Below are positions 10,194-22,559 of a DNA stretch of 64,000 nucleotides, one piece after another. Origin of the DNA: Lampris incognitus. Lineage: Eukaryota > Chordata > Actinopteri > Lampriformes > Lampridae. A program made the translations under genes and the position numbers. The stretch spans positions 56,774,356-56,838,355 of the forward strand of contig NC_079220.1 of the NCBI RefSeq assembly GCF_029633865.1, read 5' to 3'. The notes below the pieces were generated by a model. The model did not search any database. It had not been told where the DNA came from and saw only the letters and a program-made list of their open reading frames with translations. The first letter of the stretch is position 1; each line of letters opens with the position of its first letter.

Positions 10194-13100
10194 TCACACA
10201 CCCGTGTCTTCCTCCTCCTCGTCCTCCAGGTCCTCCTGTTGGGAGAGGAGCCGGTAATGGTCGCTACCCAGTGCCAGGAAGGCAGCTCTGGGACGGTTGT
10301 CCCCCTCCTCAGAAGGGACACAGGGGGAGCTGTGGTCCAGTTGCTCAGAGGAGCCACACTTGGTGTACCTCTCACGGTGCATCTCCTGGCCACCTCCCTC
10401 TTCAGGGCTCATACTGGGAAAGTTTCGGTTTTTCATCATGGAATAAATGTATCCAATGGGTACAGGCAGACTGGCCAAGAGGATGAGCATGCCAATGACA
10501 CCCAGAGCCCAAGAAGGATACTCCAGACTCATTTCGGATGCCTGGAGACAAGAAAGAGGTGACTGCACATACATATATATATATGTGGTGACATCTCTCT
10601 CGACACACATCGCTTTCTTTTCTTTCCCCCTTTTTCTCCCCAATTGTACTTGGCCAATTACCCCACTCTTCCGAGCCGTCCCGGTCTCTGCTCCACCCCC
10701 CCTGCTGACCCGGGGAGGGCTGCAGACTACCACATGCCTCCTCCCATACATGTGGCGTCACCAGCCGCTTCTTTTCACCTGACAGTGAGGAGTTTCACCA
10801 GGGGGACGTAGCGCGTGGGAGGATAACGCCATTCCCCCCAGTTCCCCCTCCCCCCCGAACCGGCGCCCCGACCGACCAGAGGAGGCGCTAGTGCAGCGAC
10901 CAGGACACATACCCACATTCGGCTTCCCGCCCACAGACACAGCCAATTGTGTCCGTAGGGACGCTCGACTAAGCTGGAGGTAACACGGGGATTCGAACCA
11001 GCGATCCCCGTGTTGGTAGGCAACAGAATAGACCGCCACACTACCCGGATGCCCACACACATCTCTTTCTGCTCACTCATTAGGCCACAACTGTGTTCCA
11101 TTTTGTTTTTGTTTGGCTTTTTCAAGTGTTTTTCTTAAGATTTCCATGAAATCAGTGCCGCCAGATTTGAGTAGCCCAATCAGAGCCCTGAACCCGCCCA
11201 AAATAGCCCCGCCCCTTTTTTCTTTTTTTACTGCTGTTTAGTAGAAGGTTTCTCTGTCTGTCCGGTGTATGTATGTAATAATGATTATGTTTATCAGAGC
11301 CATTTTTACCCGCCCGATCAAATAAAAAGTAGCCCAATCTGGCAACACTGCGGATGAAATACTGAAGACGTACAGGATGAAGAGGAGAGGTCACATGTCT
11401 TACTTGGCTCTGATTCCAGGTAGTGTATGTCGGTGCTTTGAAGACCATGCGCAGCATGCTGGCAGCCAGGAGGCCAAGCATAGCCAGCAAGCACACATAT
11501 TTCCACAGGTACTTGTAGATCACTGGAGGGCGCCATTTGAGCATGACTTCAACGTCATCCAAGAAGCTGGGGGATGATGGAAAATATGAGACGTGCGTCT
11601 TTTGTTCGCCAGTCAAAGATGAGACTCGACAGTAGAGAAACACTTACACGCATGTGCACTAAAGGACTTTCTGAGACATGACAGACTTGTGCAGACAACT
11701 GTTCCCACTATAATACAACGCAACACAAGGAATTTGTAGCCCCTCTTACCGATCAGCTCCATAAACCCATGCCACACTCAGTGTCTCAAACACCACTACA
11801 ATGATGAGCGGTAGAGTTGCAGAGTAGTCATCAAACATCGCCACAAAGTAGTTGCCTGAGCGCTGGGTGAATATCAGACCAATCAAGAACCCCAAAAGAC
11901 AGCTTGATACTGCAGAAAAGAAGAACAGGGAAGAGGCGTACAGCACAGGTGAAGTATCACAGTTGTGTAAGTACGGCATTGTGTAAGCCCTGTGCATATC
12001 TTTTATTCTAAAATGAACTGTCCTGTGTGACGCACAAAGGAGATGTTGTTTTCGTGGAAACATGTTCCACTGACTATCAAACTAGGATTAATCAGGTTTT
12101 TTTTTTTTAATTCATTGGCATAGAATCTTTCCCCCCCCCCCTTTTTTTTTTTTTCTCCCCAGTTGTACTTGGCAAATTACCCCACTCTTCCGAGCCGTCC
12201 CGGTCTCTGCTCCACCCCCTCTGCTGATCCGGGGAGGGCTGCAGACTACCACATGCCTCCTCCCATACATGTGGAGTCACCAGCCGCTTCTTTTCACCTG
12301 ACAGTGAGGAGTTTCACCAGGGGGCCATAGCTCTTGGGAGGCTCACGCTATCCTCCCCCCCCCCCGAACAGGCGCCCCGACTGACCAGAGGAGGCGCTAG
12401 TGTGGCGACCAGGACACATACCCACATCCGGCTTCCCACCCGCAGACACGGCCAATTGTGTCTGTAGGAATGTCCGACCAAGCTGGAGGTAACACGGGGA
12501 TTCGAACTGGTGAGCCCCGTGTTGGAAGGCAACGAAATAGACCGCCATGCCACCCGGACACCCTATTGGTATAGAATCTTGTGCTTGACGGTTTTAAAAT
12601 GCACAGTCTAGCAAATTATGAGCAACATTTGTAAATGGTGCACCCTCAAGCAATTACTTTGTTTAACAGTGAAGTCAGTTCTCTCACTATTTCTGTCTGT
12701 CTCACCTGTGAGCAGGGTTCGGTGGCGTCCCAACAGGCTAAAATTGTCCATAAGGGGTGTGAGGATTCCTTGCATGGTCCCAAACATGGTGCTGAGGCCC
12801 AGGTTGAGTAGCATTAAGAAAAACAGTGTGGACCAGAAAGGGCTGGCTGGGAAGAGGGCCATAGCCTCAGTGAAGGCTATGAAGGCCAGGCCTGTCCCTT
12901 CAACACCCTGAGAATGACAAAGGAGGCGTAAAGGGTAAAGGGGGGGTGGAAATGAGCTGTGCAGTATACAATTGATGGAATTGGTGTAGAGGTGGTGGGT
13001 AGAAGCATGAAACAAATATAAAGGCTTAGCTCTTATTAGGGCCTCTGGATCACAACACATATTTCATGCTTGAACAAGAGCTCCATAAACGCTCGCGGAA

Positions 13101-16100
13101 TCCATTTACATTGCTAACAAAGAACATGTGTTGTGCCTCCATGCCGTACTTACTGTCAAAGCATGAACAAGCACTTTGTGACTTTGGATATTAATTAACA
13201 ATATAGTATTTGGATTGATGAACAAATGCTGGATTAGATGGAGTGGACCCCCAACCAAGTCCCAGAGATAATTACATGGGAGGATAACACAAAGGGGTGG
13301 AAACTTTAAGACAAAGTGCACACAGTGTTTGAAACAGTTTCTTCAGTTTTTCCTTAAGTTAAATGCTTAGTTAAGAAAGCCACTTTATTTTGTCATTGTA
13401 TTCTTACAATGAATGTGTTCTCTGCATGTAACCACACCCTGGACACACCCAGAGGAAACCCAGGCAGACACGGGGAGAACATGCAGACTGTTCAAACTGC
13501 AAACTGTTGAATCAAGTGCAAACCAGTTGCACTTGATTCAACTCCTTTGGATAACCATGACCTGGATGAATGAGAACATTCACAGACAACATGCAAACTC
13601 CAAACAGAAAGGCCCTGGGATTGCCTGAGGTTCGAACCCAGGACCTTCTTGCTGTGAGGCAGCAGTGCTAACCACTGGGCCACCATGCCGCCCCATATTA
13701 TTATTAATATTTGTTTGAAAAATATTAAACATTAAACATGTAAAGCTCACCTTGTTCATTTCCTCCTCAAGATTACAGTCAGTGATGTTTGCACCCAGCA
13801 TGGACCCGTAGTGACCGTACCACTCTCTGTATTCAGCGATGGTCACTGAACTGGGATCCGTCATGTTGAACCAAGGCCACCAATGCTGGTTTGATCCATG
13901 GGAAGCGATGTCGCTTAGGATGCCCAGATTTCTGGAACGTATAAATGGGAATGTATACAAATTTACTTTAAAGGTCATATCTGCCCTTCATCCATGAAGT
14001 GTGTGGCAGTATTCAAGAACATGGTGGCAGTATTCAAGAACATGTTACTCTGCAGTTATTTTTACAAGTCACTTTTGTTTGTAGATCAATGATACGAGAT
14101 ATAAAACGTTGGCCTAACGCACACATGCACACAAACACTTACTCAGCAACGCAGTTAATCACAACGTTTTTGGCCCGGAAACCCAGTACTACAAACACAA
14201 CCAGGGACGCGAGCACAGACGTCATGAAGTTGATGGCAGAAACCGTCAGTGCGTCCCTGTGACAGTTGTTGTGGACTGGATTGTACGAGGAATAGGCGAT
14301 GACAGAACCGTAGCCCAATCCAAGGGCAAAAAAGACTTGAGTCGCAGCTTGACGCCACACTTGCACCTCGCCCCAAATTTCCAACTGGAAAACACAAAGA
14401 AATACACAGAGATGTTAATTCTAAACTATTTCGTAGGTTATGATTGATGCCTTTATATTGGGAAATTTGCCCATTACCATTTTATTGCTTTCTCAAAACA
14501 GTATTTTCATGAATACACAAAAGTAATGAGGCCTGTTCAAACTAATTCATTTTAATCTATTCAGAGTTATACATTAGTTAAAAAGTTTCTCCAAAGTCCA
14601 TTTCTTCAGTATTGAAATATCAAAACTGAAACTGTGCTTACTTTGGGATAGAACATGTAAGTGATTCCTTCCATTGCACCATCCAACATCAAACCCCTGA
14701 TGAGGAATATAAAGAGCACCACGTAGGGAAAGACTGAGGAGAAGTACATCACCTGTGGATCCAGAAACAGAAATGAGAAAACTGTATTGTGTCTCACTGA
14801 ACTGTGCTTCCACGTGAGCAGATACTAGCAGATACTAGCATCTCCATGTGTGCAGATACTAGCATCTCCATGTGAGCAGATACTAGCAGATACTAGCATC
14901 TCCATGTGAGCAGATACTAGCAGATACTAGCATCTCCATGTGTGCAGATACTAGCATCTCCATGTGAGCAGATACTAGCAGATACTGGCATCTCCATGTG
15001 TGCAGATACTAGCATCTCCATGTGTGCAGATACTAGCATCTCCATGTGAGCAGATACTAGCATCTCCATGTGTGCAGATACTAGTAGGTACTAGCATTTC
15101 CATGTGTGCAGATACATTTCCATGTGTGCAAATACTAGCTATGCTAGCATTTCCATGTGTGCAGATACTAGCATTTCCATGTGAGCAGATACTAGCTATG
15201 CTAGCATTTCCATGTGTGCAGATACTAGCAGATACTACTAGCATCTCCATGTGAGCAGATACTAGCAGATACTAGCATCTCCATGTGTGCAGATACTAGC
15301 ATCTCCATGTGAGCAGATACTAGCAGATACTAGCATCTCCATGTGTGCAGATACTAGCATCTCCATGTGAGCAGATACTAGCATCTCCATGTGTGCAGAT
15401 ACTAGTAGGTACTAGCATTTCCATGTGTGCAGATACTAGCTATGCTAGCATTTCCATGTGTGCAAATACTAGCTATGCTAGCATTTCCATGTGTGCAGAT
15501 ACTAGCATTTCCATGTGAGCAGATACTAGCTATGCTAGCATTTCCATGTGTGCAAATACTAGCTATGCTAGCATTTCCATGTGTGCAGATACTAGCAGAT
15601 ACTACTAGCATTTCAATGTGAGCAGATACTAGCAGGTACTAACATTTCCATGTGAGCAGTGCAAATGTATTTGTGCGTGTCTGTGTGCATATGCATGTAC
15701 AGTATGTATGTACAGTATGTAGTGCTTTTCTCCAAAAGTATCAAACATACTGAATTAAACTGTTGTTTTCTTTGTTTTTGTTTTTTTGTGGTACTCCTTT
15801 TTTGGGGGGATTTTTCCCCCTTTCCTTTTTCTCCCCAATTGTATCCAGCCAATTAACCCACTGTTTCGAGCTGCCCCGGTCTCTGCTCCACCCCCTCTGC
15901 TGATCTGGGGAGGGCAGCAGACTACCACATGTCTCCTCCCATACATGTGGAGTCGCCAGCCGCTTCTTTTCACCTGACAGTGAGGCGTTTCACCAGGGGG
16001 ACTTAGCGCGTGGGAGGATCACGCTATTCCCCCCCAGTCCCCCCCTCCCCCCGAACAGGCACCTCGACCGACCAGAGGAGGTGCTAGTGCAGCGACCAGG

Positions 16101-18614
16101 ACACACACCCACATCCGGCTTCCCACCCGCAGACACGGCCAATTGTGTCTGTAGGGATGCCTGACCAAGCCGGAGGTAACACGGGGATTCGAACTGGTGA
16201 TCCCCGTGTTGGTAGGCAACAGAATAGACCGCCACGCTAGCCGGACTTTTTGTGGTATTCCAGAGATGATATGGAGAATTTCATTCAGGATTAACAGAAT
16301 TCACCTTTGCAGAAGACTTGATGCCTTTGATCATGGCCAAAGCGACGATCGCCCATGCAGCCAACAAACAGCCAGTCATGATGGGGTTAAACTCCCCGGA
16401 TTCATCGATGGAGTTTGTGATGTCAAGAGCCTTACGGAACCAGAAATATGATGTTGGGGAGCTGCTGGCACATTCCTTTACTGTTGGATGGGGAAAGAGG
16501 AGAGTGCTGTTGATATTTTAGAACAATCCTCAAGTTATTTTCTCATTATAATTTGGTTTTAAGGGAAATGCCATTCAGCCTTCCAATACTCTATTCCAAA
16601 GCACTAACACGGGTTGATTTATGACAGCCATTATTCAGTTTGTGCTGCACTGTATTCTGTGATACCATACCATTGCATAGTTCTATAAAGATTACAGACA
16701 GAATAATAGACAACAGTGTAAGTAACAGAATGATGCCTGTTGTGGTGACGTGTTTATATGCTGTCACTAACTCTTAAGCTAATATTCAGTATTTTCTAAC
16801 AATTTAGCAGATTTTACATTTGGGAGAACAAGTATTGAAGTCTGCCACTATAGTCACCCATTTTATGTTTAATAATTCCATTGACAGTGATTACATAAAC
16901 CAAGAGAGGAGCAGTCAGCCCACATCAGACCTCCAAGAAGGCACCTTACTCTGCTTAAAGCACAACGCGCTCATTCAAGTGGTGCCAGTCAAAAAGAACA
17001 CACTTATTTATAATGACAGCACAGTGTTTAATGCATGGGGGTCTCTGTATATTTGAACAACTTTAAGTTACCCTTTATTATATGTTCATGTCCACTTTCA
17101 GGGTGGTTAGTTTTCACAGTATGTATTGGTCCCAAATTGTGGCAAGGGAGCCAAGTTTGAGCTGTAAATAAGAGTCCATGACTGCGTTTCAATAGCTATA
17201 TAAAACAGGTGTGGGAATAACTAACCAAAAGTGTAAAGCGGGTAATGCAGCCCTTTTAAATCCTGCACCGTGGTTTTCCTCAATTTCTTTTTTGGACTCC
17301 CCCCCCCCTTTTTCTCCCCAATTGTATCCAGCCAATTACCCCACTCTTCCGAGCCATCTCGGTTGCTGCTCCACCCCCTCTGCTGATCCGGGGAGGGCTG
17401 CAGACTACCACATGTCTCCTCCCATACATGTGGAGTCACCAGCCGCTTCTTTTCACCTGACGGTGAGGAGTTTCACCAGGGGGACGTAGCACGTGGGAGG
17501 ATCACGCTATTCCCCCCAGTCCCCCCCGAACAGGCGCCTCGACCGACCAGAGGAGGCGCTAGTACAGCGACCAGGACACATACCCACATCCGGCTTCCCA
17601 CCGCAGACACAGCCAATTGTGTCTGTAGGGATGCCGACCAAGCCAGAGGTAACACGAGGATTCGAACCGGCGATCCTCATGTTGGTAGGCAACGGAATAG
17701 ACCGCTTTGCTACCAGGATTTCCTCAATCTCAGTGCTTGAGTAGGGAATGGCATATGGTCCATATGTATATACTATGTATATGTGTGTGTGCGTGTACAT
17801 GCATGAGTACCTGTGTTATTGGTAGCTATGTCCACTGGACACTGCTCCCAGGGCAGTGGATACTGGAAAGAGTTGCCCAAGTAAAACAGGCTCCACGCAA
17901 TGATAACATTGTAGTAGAGAGCCACATAGAAACAGACCTTGAAGAGAAGAAAGGGTTAGCAGAACTATGTACTTAATGCCATACTTTCAATATTTGCACA
18001 GCAAGTCTTTGAGATGTAGCATATGTGCTGACTTGTTTACTCCGGAGAGATGTTGTTTTTGCCAAGGTTAAAAATCTAATCTAGAACAGCAACATTCATT
18101 GTCTTGAAAGTGTTGTTTTATTGTCTGAAAGTCATGTTGGGTGTCAAATTGTTGACTTGGGGAACGATATGCTTCAAAATATAATTTAATCTGACAAACC
18201 GTCCGACTTTTTGATTTATATTTTAAGTGCACATGTTTAGATGCTGTGTTCAAACACAGTAATCCTTTTCAGAGGGGAAAAGAGATGGATGTGATTAGCA
18301 TCTGTGACAAACATCACTTAGGTATGTATGATACATTGGAAACCTACTGAATAGCCATTGTTGAGTAAAATGCTAAACAAACAAATAGTAAACAAATAAT
18401 TATATTTTTAAAATTACTATTCCTGAATACTGCATCTAAATGGTTTGTGTGCAATGTGCATAGACAATTCTGCTCCACTCCGCGTTGCCCGTATCCGCCC
18501 TGGAAAGCAAACTTAACGAAACAGGGAGCCAGCGTGTAAATCATTCTACCACTACAGCGTGGTTAGTCTCATATTACTACTGAATATCACCACCCTCTTC
18601 TCTCAAGTACACGT

Positions 18615-18656
<42 letters not shown>

Positions 18657-21600
18657 CTAAGAACACATTAGAAAGCACAATGTTATCTTGCACCTAAAAA
18701 AGGTCTGTTCACCAGAAGGTATTACAGGAGAGAGAGTAAGTGTTGACCAGGAGGTAGTACAGGAGAGAGAGCAAGCATTGACCAGAAGGTAGTACAGGAG
18801 AGAGTAAGTGTTGACCAGGAGGTAGTACAGGAGAGAGAGCAAGCATTGACCAGAAGGTAGTACAGGAGAGAGTAAGTGTTGACCAGAAGGTAGTACAGGA
18901 GAGAGAGTAAGTGTTGACCAGGAGGTAGTACAGGGGAGAGAGTAAGTGTTGACCAGGAGGTAGCACAGGAGAGAGAGCAAGCATTGACCAGAAGGTAGTA
19001 CAGGAGAGAGTAAGTGTTGACCAGAAGGTAATACAGGAGAGAGAGTAAGTGTTGACCAGGAGGTAGTACAGGAGAGAGAGCAAGTGTTGACCAGGAGGTA
19101 GTACAGGAGAGAGAGTAAGTGTTGACCAGGAGGTAGTACAGGAGAGAGAGCAAGCATTGACCAGAAGGTAGTACAGGAGAGAGAGTAAGTGTTGACCAGA
19201 AGGTAGTACAGGAGAGAGAGTAAGTGTTGTGTCCTTTTAACAAGATACCAGAACAAGCAGGGTGGCACTCAAACCTCCGTAACCTAATCTTTGTTGAAGT
19301 TCCAGGGATGGTGCTATTGGAAATATTTAAAGAAAAGCCAGCCAGGGAGTCAGGGAGCCAGGCAGCTGGCCATAATATTTTTTTTTTTAAAAACAAAAAA
19401 CTTAACAGTTCAACAAGTACCCCCTTTTCCATTTTGGCAGATATAATTTGGTTACATATAAGACGGGGGATATACTGTGCTGCTGCGCCACATCCAGAGC
19501 GTATTGTATCTCGGCCAGAAATAACACCCTTAACCTAAAACATGGGAAGAAACTGAACAATACTCAATGGAAAATAGAGTGTGAAAGACTCCTTGAAATT
19601 GCACCCTCCCCATTTGGGCACATTTCTCAACAGCTGTTTTGCAAGAGGGATAGTGTATGCTAAAGGAGCTTACTGTTGCCAACATGGACAACGCAGCAGT
19701 CCCCTAACACAACTTCGACATTGTTTCTCCATGTAAACTGTGTCACGTCACTCACGGCCACATGTTGCGTGGCATCATTGCGTACTGGGAAGAAAGGACA
19801 TGTGATCGCTTGTGATGTGGAAAGTAAATTAGCACCACACACAAGATCTTTGACACCAACACTATATTAATAGGCCTGATGTTATTAATGTGCTGTCTTG
19901 CTGCTTGTGTCTGCCAACAATGAATTTATTATTTGTGCATCTGGGACAATGACAGACTGTAATGGTGATACTGATAGACTAATATCGCTACTGTTACTTT
20001 CATCAAACAACTGTTACTACTGCTAAAAGACCAAAGAAGGTTGAATCGGTTCATCTGGATACAAATTTGACATTGTATCCAGATGAATCAATTTATCTGG
20101 ATACAACATTAACATTGTATCCAGATGAACCGGTTCAACCTTTGATCTTTTAGCGAATTTATTACTTATGCATCTGGGACAACGACAGACTGCAGTGGTG
20201 ATACTGATAGACTAATATGGCTACTGTTACTTTCATCAAACAACTGTTACTACTGCTAAAAGATCAAAGAAGGTTGAATCAGTTCATCTGGATACAACAT
20301 TATGAACTGATTCATCTGGATACAAATTTTCAGATGAATCAGATGAACATTCTGGTGAACACTTATTCTCTCTCCTGTACTACCTTCTGGTGAACATCTG
20401 GATACAACCGTTCATCTGGATACAATGTTAACGTTGTATCCAGATGAACCAATTCATCTGGATACGAACCGATTCAGCCTTCTTTGATCTTCTTATCTGG
20501 ATTATTGAGCATGCATCAAGACTGCTGCTAAAAGAGTTTTATAAAGACATTATACATATGGATCAGAGTTTAACGATGTTAAAATCTGCTGGACTGCTCT
20601 GTAACCATGCATTGTTTTTGGCACTTACACAGGAGAGTAAATATATAACTTAAATATACCTAACACAACCATTTATAACCTTCAACGCTACTAATTTCCC
20701 CCATTAGCAGACTTCAACAAGAGGAAAGCATCTAGTAGTAGATTCAGTAGTTGTTGGTTTTAACAGACACCTGCACACAAATGAACCTCACTGGCTTGTC
20801 AGATATATCCTCACCATGCAGCTGGAGTAGCCGATGCCCGCCAACTTAGGGGAGATATGCTTCCATACGCCGATACTCCCCTGGCGAATACTCTGGCCCG
20901 CTGCCAGCTCCATAAAAAAGAGTGGAACCCCTATCACCAGCAGGAGAACAATATAGAGTAGCATGAACGCTCCTGTGGGGAGAAATTGAGGGTAGGAGTC
21001 AGACCCAAACACACTACTGTGCAGAAATTAGTTCATATCTTTCCTTATCTGAGATGTTTTAATTGTATATTTTGATTTATTTCATTTTTTTTGGGGGGGG
21101 GGGGTTACCCCACTCTTCCTAGCCATCCCTGTCACTGCTCCACTCCCTCTGCCGATCCGGGGAGGGCTGCAGACTACCACATGCCTCCTCCGATACATGT
21201 GGAGTCACCAGCACTTCTTTTCACCTGACAGTGAGGAGTTTCACCAGGGGGACGTAGTGCATGGGAGGATCACGCTATTCCCCCCAGTTCAACCTCGCCC
21301 CCTGAACAGGCGCCCTGATCGACCAGAGGAGGCGCTAGTGCAGCAACCAGGACACATACCCACATCCGGCTTCCCACCCGCAGACATGGCCAATTGTGTC
21401 TGTAGGGACGCCCGACCAAGCCGGAGGTAACACGGGGATTCGAACCACGATCCCCGTGTTGGTAGGCAACGGAATAGACCACCACGCTACTCAGATACCC
21501 TGATCCATTTCATTTAACTTTCTACATTGACAGTCTGTGCCTTGCTGACAGTCAACCTGTCAGCAAGGCATAGATGGTAACCACAAGGTTTGAAGAACAC

Positions 21601-21915
21601 GACTCAAACTTAAAAATCAAAGCATTAAAATGTGCTGTTGGGTCGAAACTCACCTCCTCCATTTTGATGGCAGAGGTATGGGAATCTCCACACGTTACCC
21701 AGGCCCACACTGAAGCCCACCTGCGCCAACACATATTGGATTTTGGAGTCCCACGCCGGCCGGTCGGCATCATCTGTCTGTACTGTGTCTGGACTGCGTC
21801 CTGCTCCATGTTGAGGCTGAGGCTGGCCATCACTGACCCAGTTTCTCTCCTCATCGCTGGGAAGTGGAGGCTTCTCTGTCTGGTCATAGTCAGGAAAAGC
21901 AAGGTTGACCCCCAT
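10194..21915 (-). CDS. slc6a16: SLC6-family transporter, slc6a16-like, 11 exons
   Basis: Eleven exons on the minus strand join in frame to 709 codons: 21915-21654, 20972-20815, 17937-17811, 16480-16305, 14752-14642, 14384-14143, 13931-13751, 12907-12706, 11909-11750, 11566-11404 and 10541-10194 (stop). All introns are GT-AG and the phases match. The product is a sodium-coupled solute carrier of the plasma or vesicle membrane with about 12 membrane segments. TM1 carries [14 protein letters not shown] at residues 67-80, followed by the cytoplasmic [12 protein letters not shown]. Exon 6 has [20 protein letters not shown]; exon 8 has [16 protein letters not shown]; exon 9 has [18 protein letters not shown]. 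These place it in the SLC6A15/16/17 (B0AT2/NTT) branch. It is more divergent than I expect for SLC6A15 or SLC6A17 and has a short acidic C-terminus ([11 protein letters not shown]), so slc6a16 is favoured; the substrate is not deducible. Five SINE-A copies lie in its introns. Confidence 0.88.
10625..11053 (-). mobile_element. SINE family A copy 2, intron 10 of slc6a16
   Basis: A full-length copy in the same orientation as the host gene. It has the B box GGTTCGAATCCCC and ends in AGAAAAAGGGGG. CACACATCGCTTTCT on one side and CACACATCTCTTTCT on the other form a target-site duplication of about 15 bp with one mismatch. Confidence 0.92.
12131..12564 (-). mobile_element. SINE family A copy 3, slc6a16 intron
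   Basis: A full-length copy in the host-gene orientation. ATTGGCATAGAATCTT on the left and ATTGGTATAGAATCTT on the right are a 16-bp target-site duplication with one mismatch. Confidence 0.92.
13588..13695 (-). mobile_element. SINE family B fragment
   Basis: Only the tRNA-like head and the start of the body remain (minus strand GGGCGGCATGGTGGCCCAGT, B box GGGTTCGAACCTC). It sits directly after a 13520-13587 segment shared with the retroelement end at 8250-8310, and lies 55 bp from slc6a16 exon 7. Confidence 0.82.
14820..15655. repeat. 24-26 bp minisatellite in slc6a16 intron 4
   Basis: Units of the type GCATCTCCATGTGTGCAGAT plus ACTA are repeated for over 800 bp, with G/A and T/C variants and interspersed AGCTATGCTAGC. 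Longer blocks (for example 14955-15090 and 15255-15400) are themselves duplicated. Confidence 0.95.
15815..16246 (-). mobile_element. SINE family A copy 4, slc6a16 intron
   Basis: A full-length copy in the host-gene orientation. TTTTTGTGGTACTCC precedes it and TTTTTGTGGTATTCC follows it, a 15-bp duplication with one mismatch. It lies 58 bp from slc6a16 exon 4. Confidence 0.92.
17299..17722 (-). mobile_element. SINE family A copy 5, slc6a16 intron
   Basis: Nearly full-length, in the host-gene orientation. A TTTCCTCAAT duplication flanks both ends. Confidence 0.9.
18615..18660. repeat. (CA)n microsatellite
   Basis: A CA repeat of about 30 bp followed by a short TATATA tract. Confidence 0.95.
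18705..19230. repeat. 33-37 bp minisatellite in slc6a16 intron 2
   Basis: The unit GACCAGAAGGTAGTACAGGA followed by GAGAGAGTAAGTGTT is repeated about 14 times with length variation in the GA tract. The minus strand has long Leu/Ser-rich open frames that follow from the repeat only. One inverted single unit lies outside the array at 20359-20391. Confidence 0.95.
19920..20480. repeat. Direct and inverted repeat cluster around TTCATCTGGATACAA
   Basis: A block of about 120 bp (GCATCTGGGACAA to CTACTGCTAAAAGA) is duplicated directly at 19937-20030 and 20169-20262. Between and after the copies, the 15-mer TTCATCTGGATACAA and its reverse complement alternate at least eight times, giving several possible stem-loops. 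An inverted unit of the 18.7 kb minisatellite lies within the cluster. Confidence 0.85.
21104..21500 (-). mobile_element. SINE family A copy 6, slc6a16 intron 1
   Basis: The tRNA-like head and most of the body are present; the G-rich tail is replaced by a poly-G run. TGATTTATTTCATTT and TGATCCATTTCATTT flank it. Confidence 0.9.
21538..21570. repeat. 14-bp perfect hairpin in slc6a16 intron 1
   Basis: TGCCTTGCTGACAG, a five-base TCAAC loop and the exact reverse complement. It lies about 85 nt downstream of the 5' splice site of the first coding exon. Confidence 0.85.
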
Positions 21916-21949
21916 TCTCTTTTTTTGTGTACACGTGTAATCTAAATGC

Positions 21950-22555
21950 CATAATAATAATAATAATAATTAACAACATTTATATAGTGCTTTTCTAGAC
22001 ACCCAAAGCACTTCACATTGAAGGGGGTAACTCACTTCAACCACCACAAATGTGCAGCACCACCTGGGTGATGCACGGCAGCCATTTTGCGCCAGAACGC
22101 TCACCACACATCAGCTTGGGGTGGCGAGGGAGGAATCATTGAGCCAGTTACATGGGACATGATTAGGTGGCCAGGTGGAGAGAGCCAGGTTGGGAATTTT
22201 ACCAGGGCACCGGGGAACCCCCTACTCTTTGTGATAAGTGCCATGGGATCTTTAATGACCACAGTGAGTCAGGACCTTGGTTTTACATCCCATTCGAAGG
22301 ACAGCGTCTCCTACAGCACAGTGTCCCTGCCACTGCACTGGGGTGTTGAGATTGGAAATTTGTTGCATTTATTAGGACCAGAGGGAAGACTGCCTCTTCC
22401 TGGCCCACCAGCACCACTTCCAGAAGCAACTCAGTTTTCCCGGGAGGTCTCCCGTCCAAGTACCAGCCAAGCCCACACCTGCATAGCTTCCGTCATTTGG
22501 TAGAGGCAGAGTACGTGTTGGTATGGCTGCCGGCCGGTCTCGCTACAGTATTCAT
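21950..22555 (-). mobile_element. 5S rRNA-derived SINE (SINE3-type)
   Basis: On the minus strand, the head near 22555-22430 resembles 5S rRNA: GGCAGCCATACC, then GGAAGCTATGCAGGTG, then TGGTACTTGGACGGGAGACC. These correspond to the start, box A/intermediate element and box C of a 5S internal promoter. About 400 bp of body follow, ending in CACTATATAAATGTTG and a (TTA)n tail. The tail ends 35 bp upstream of the slc6a16 start codon. Length and organisation fit the SINE3 class described in fish. Confidence 0.78.
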
Positions 22556-22559
22556 TCAT

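Noticed and set aside
18657-19432. Leu/Ser-rich 200-codon minus-strand frames
   Set aside because: Shadow of the 33-37 bp minisatellite in a slc6a16 intron.
22434-22555. Functional 5S rRNA gene
   Set aside because: The 5S-like part is divergent, lacks an immediate T-run terminator and is fused to a 400-bp body, so it fits a 5S-derived SINE.
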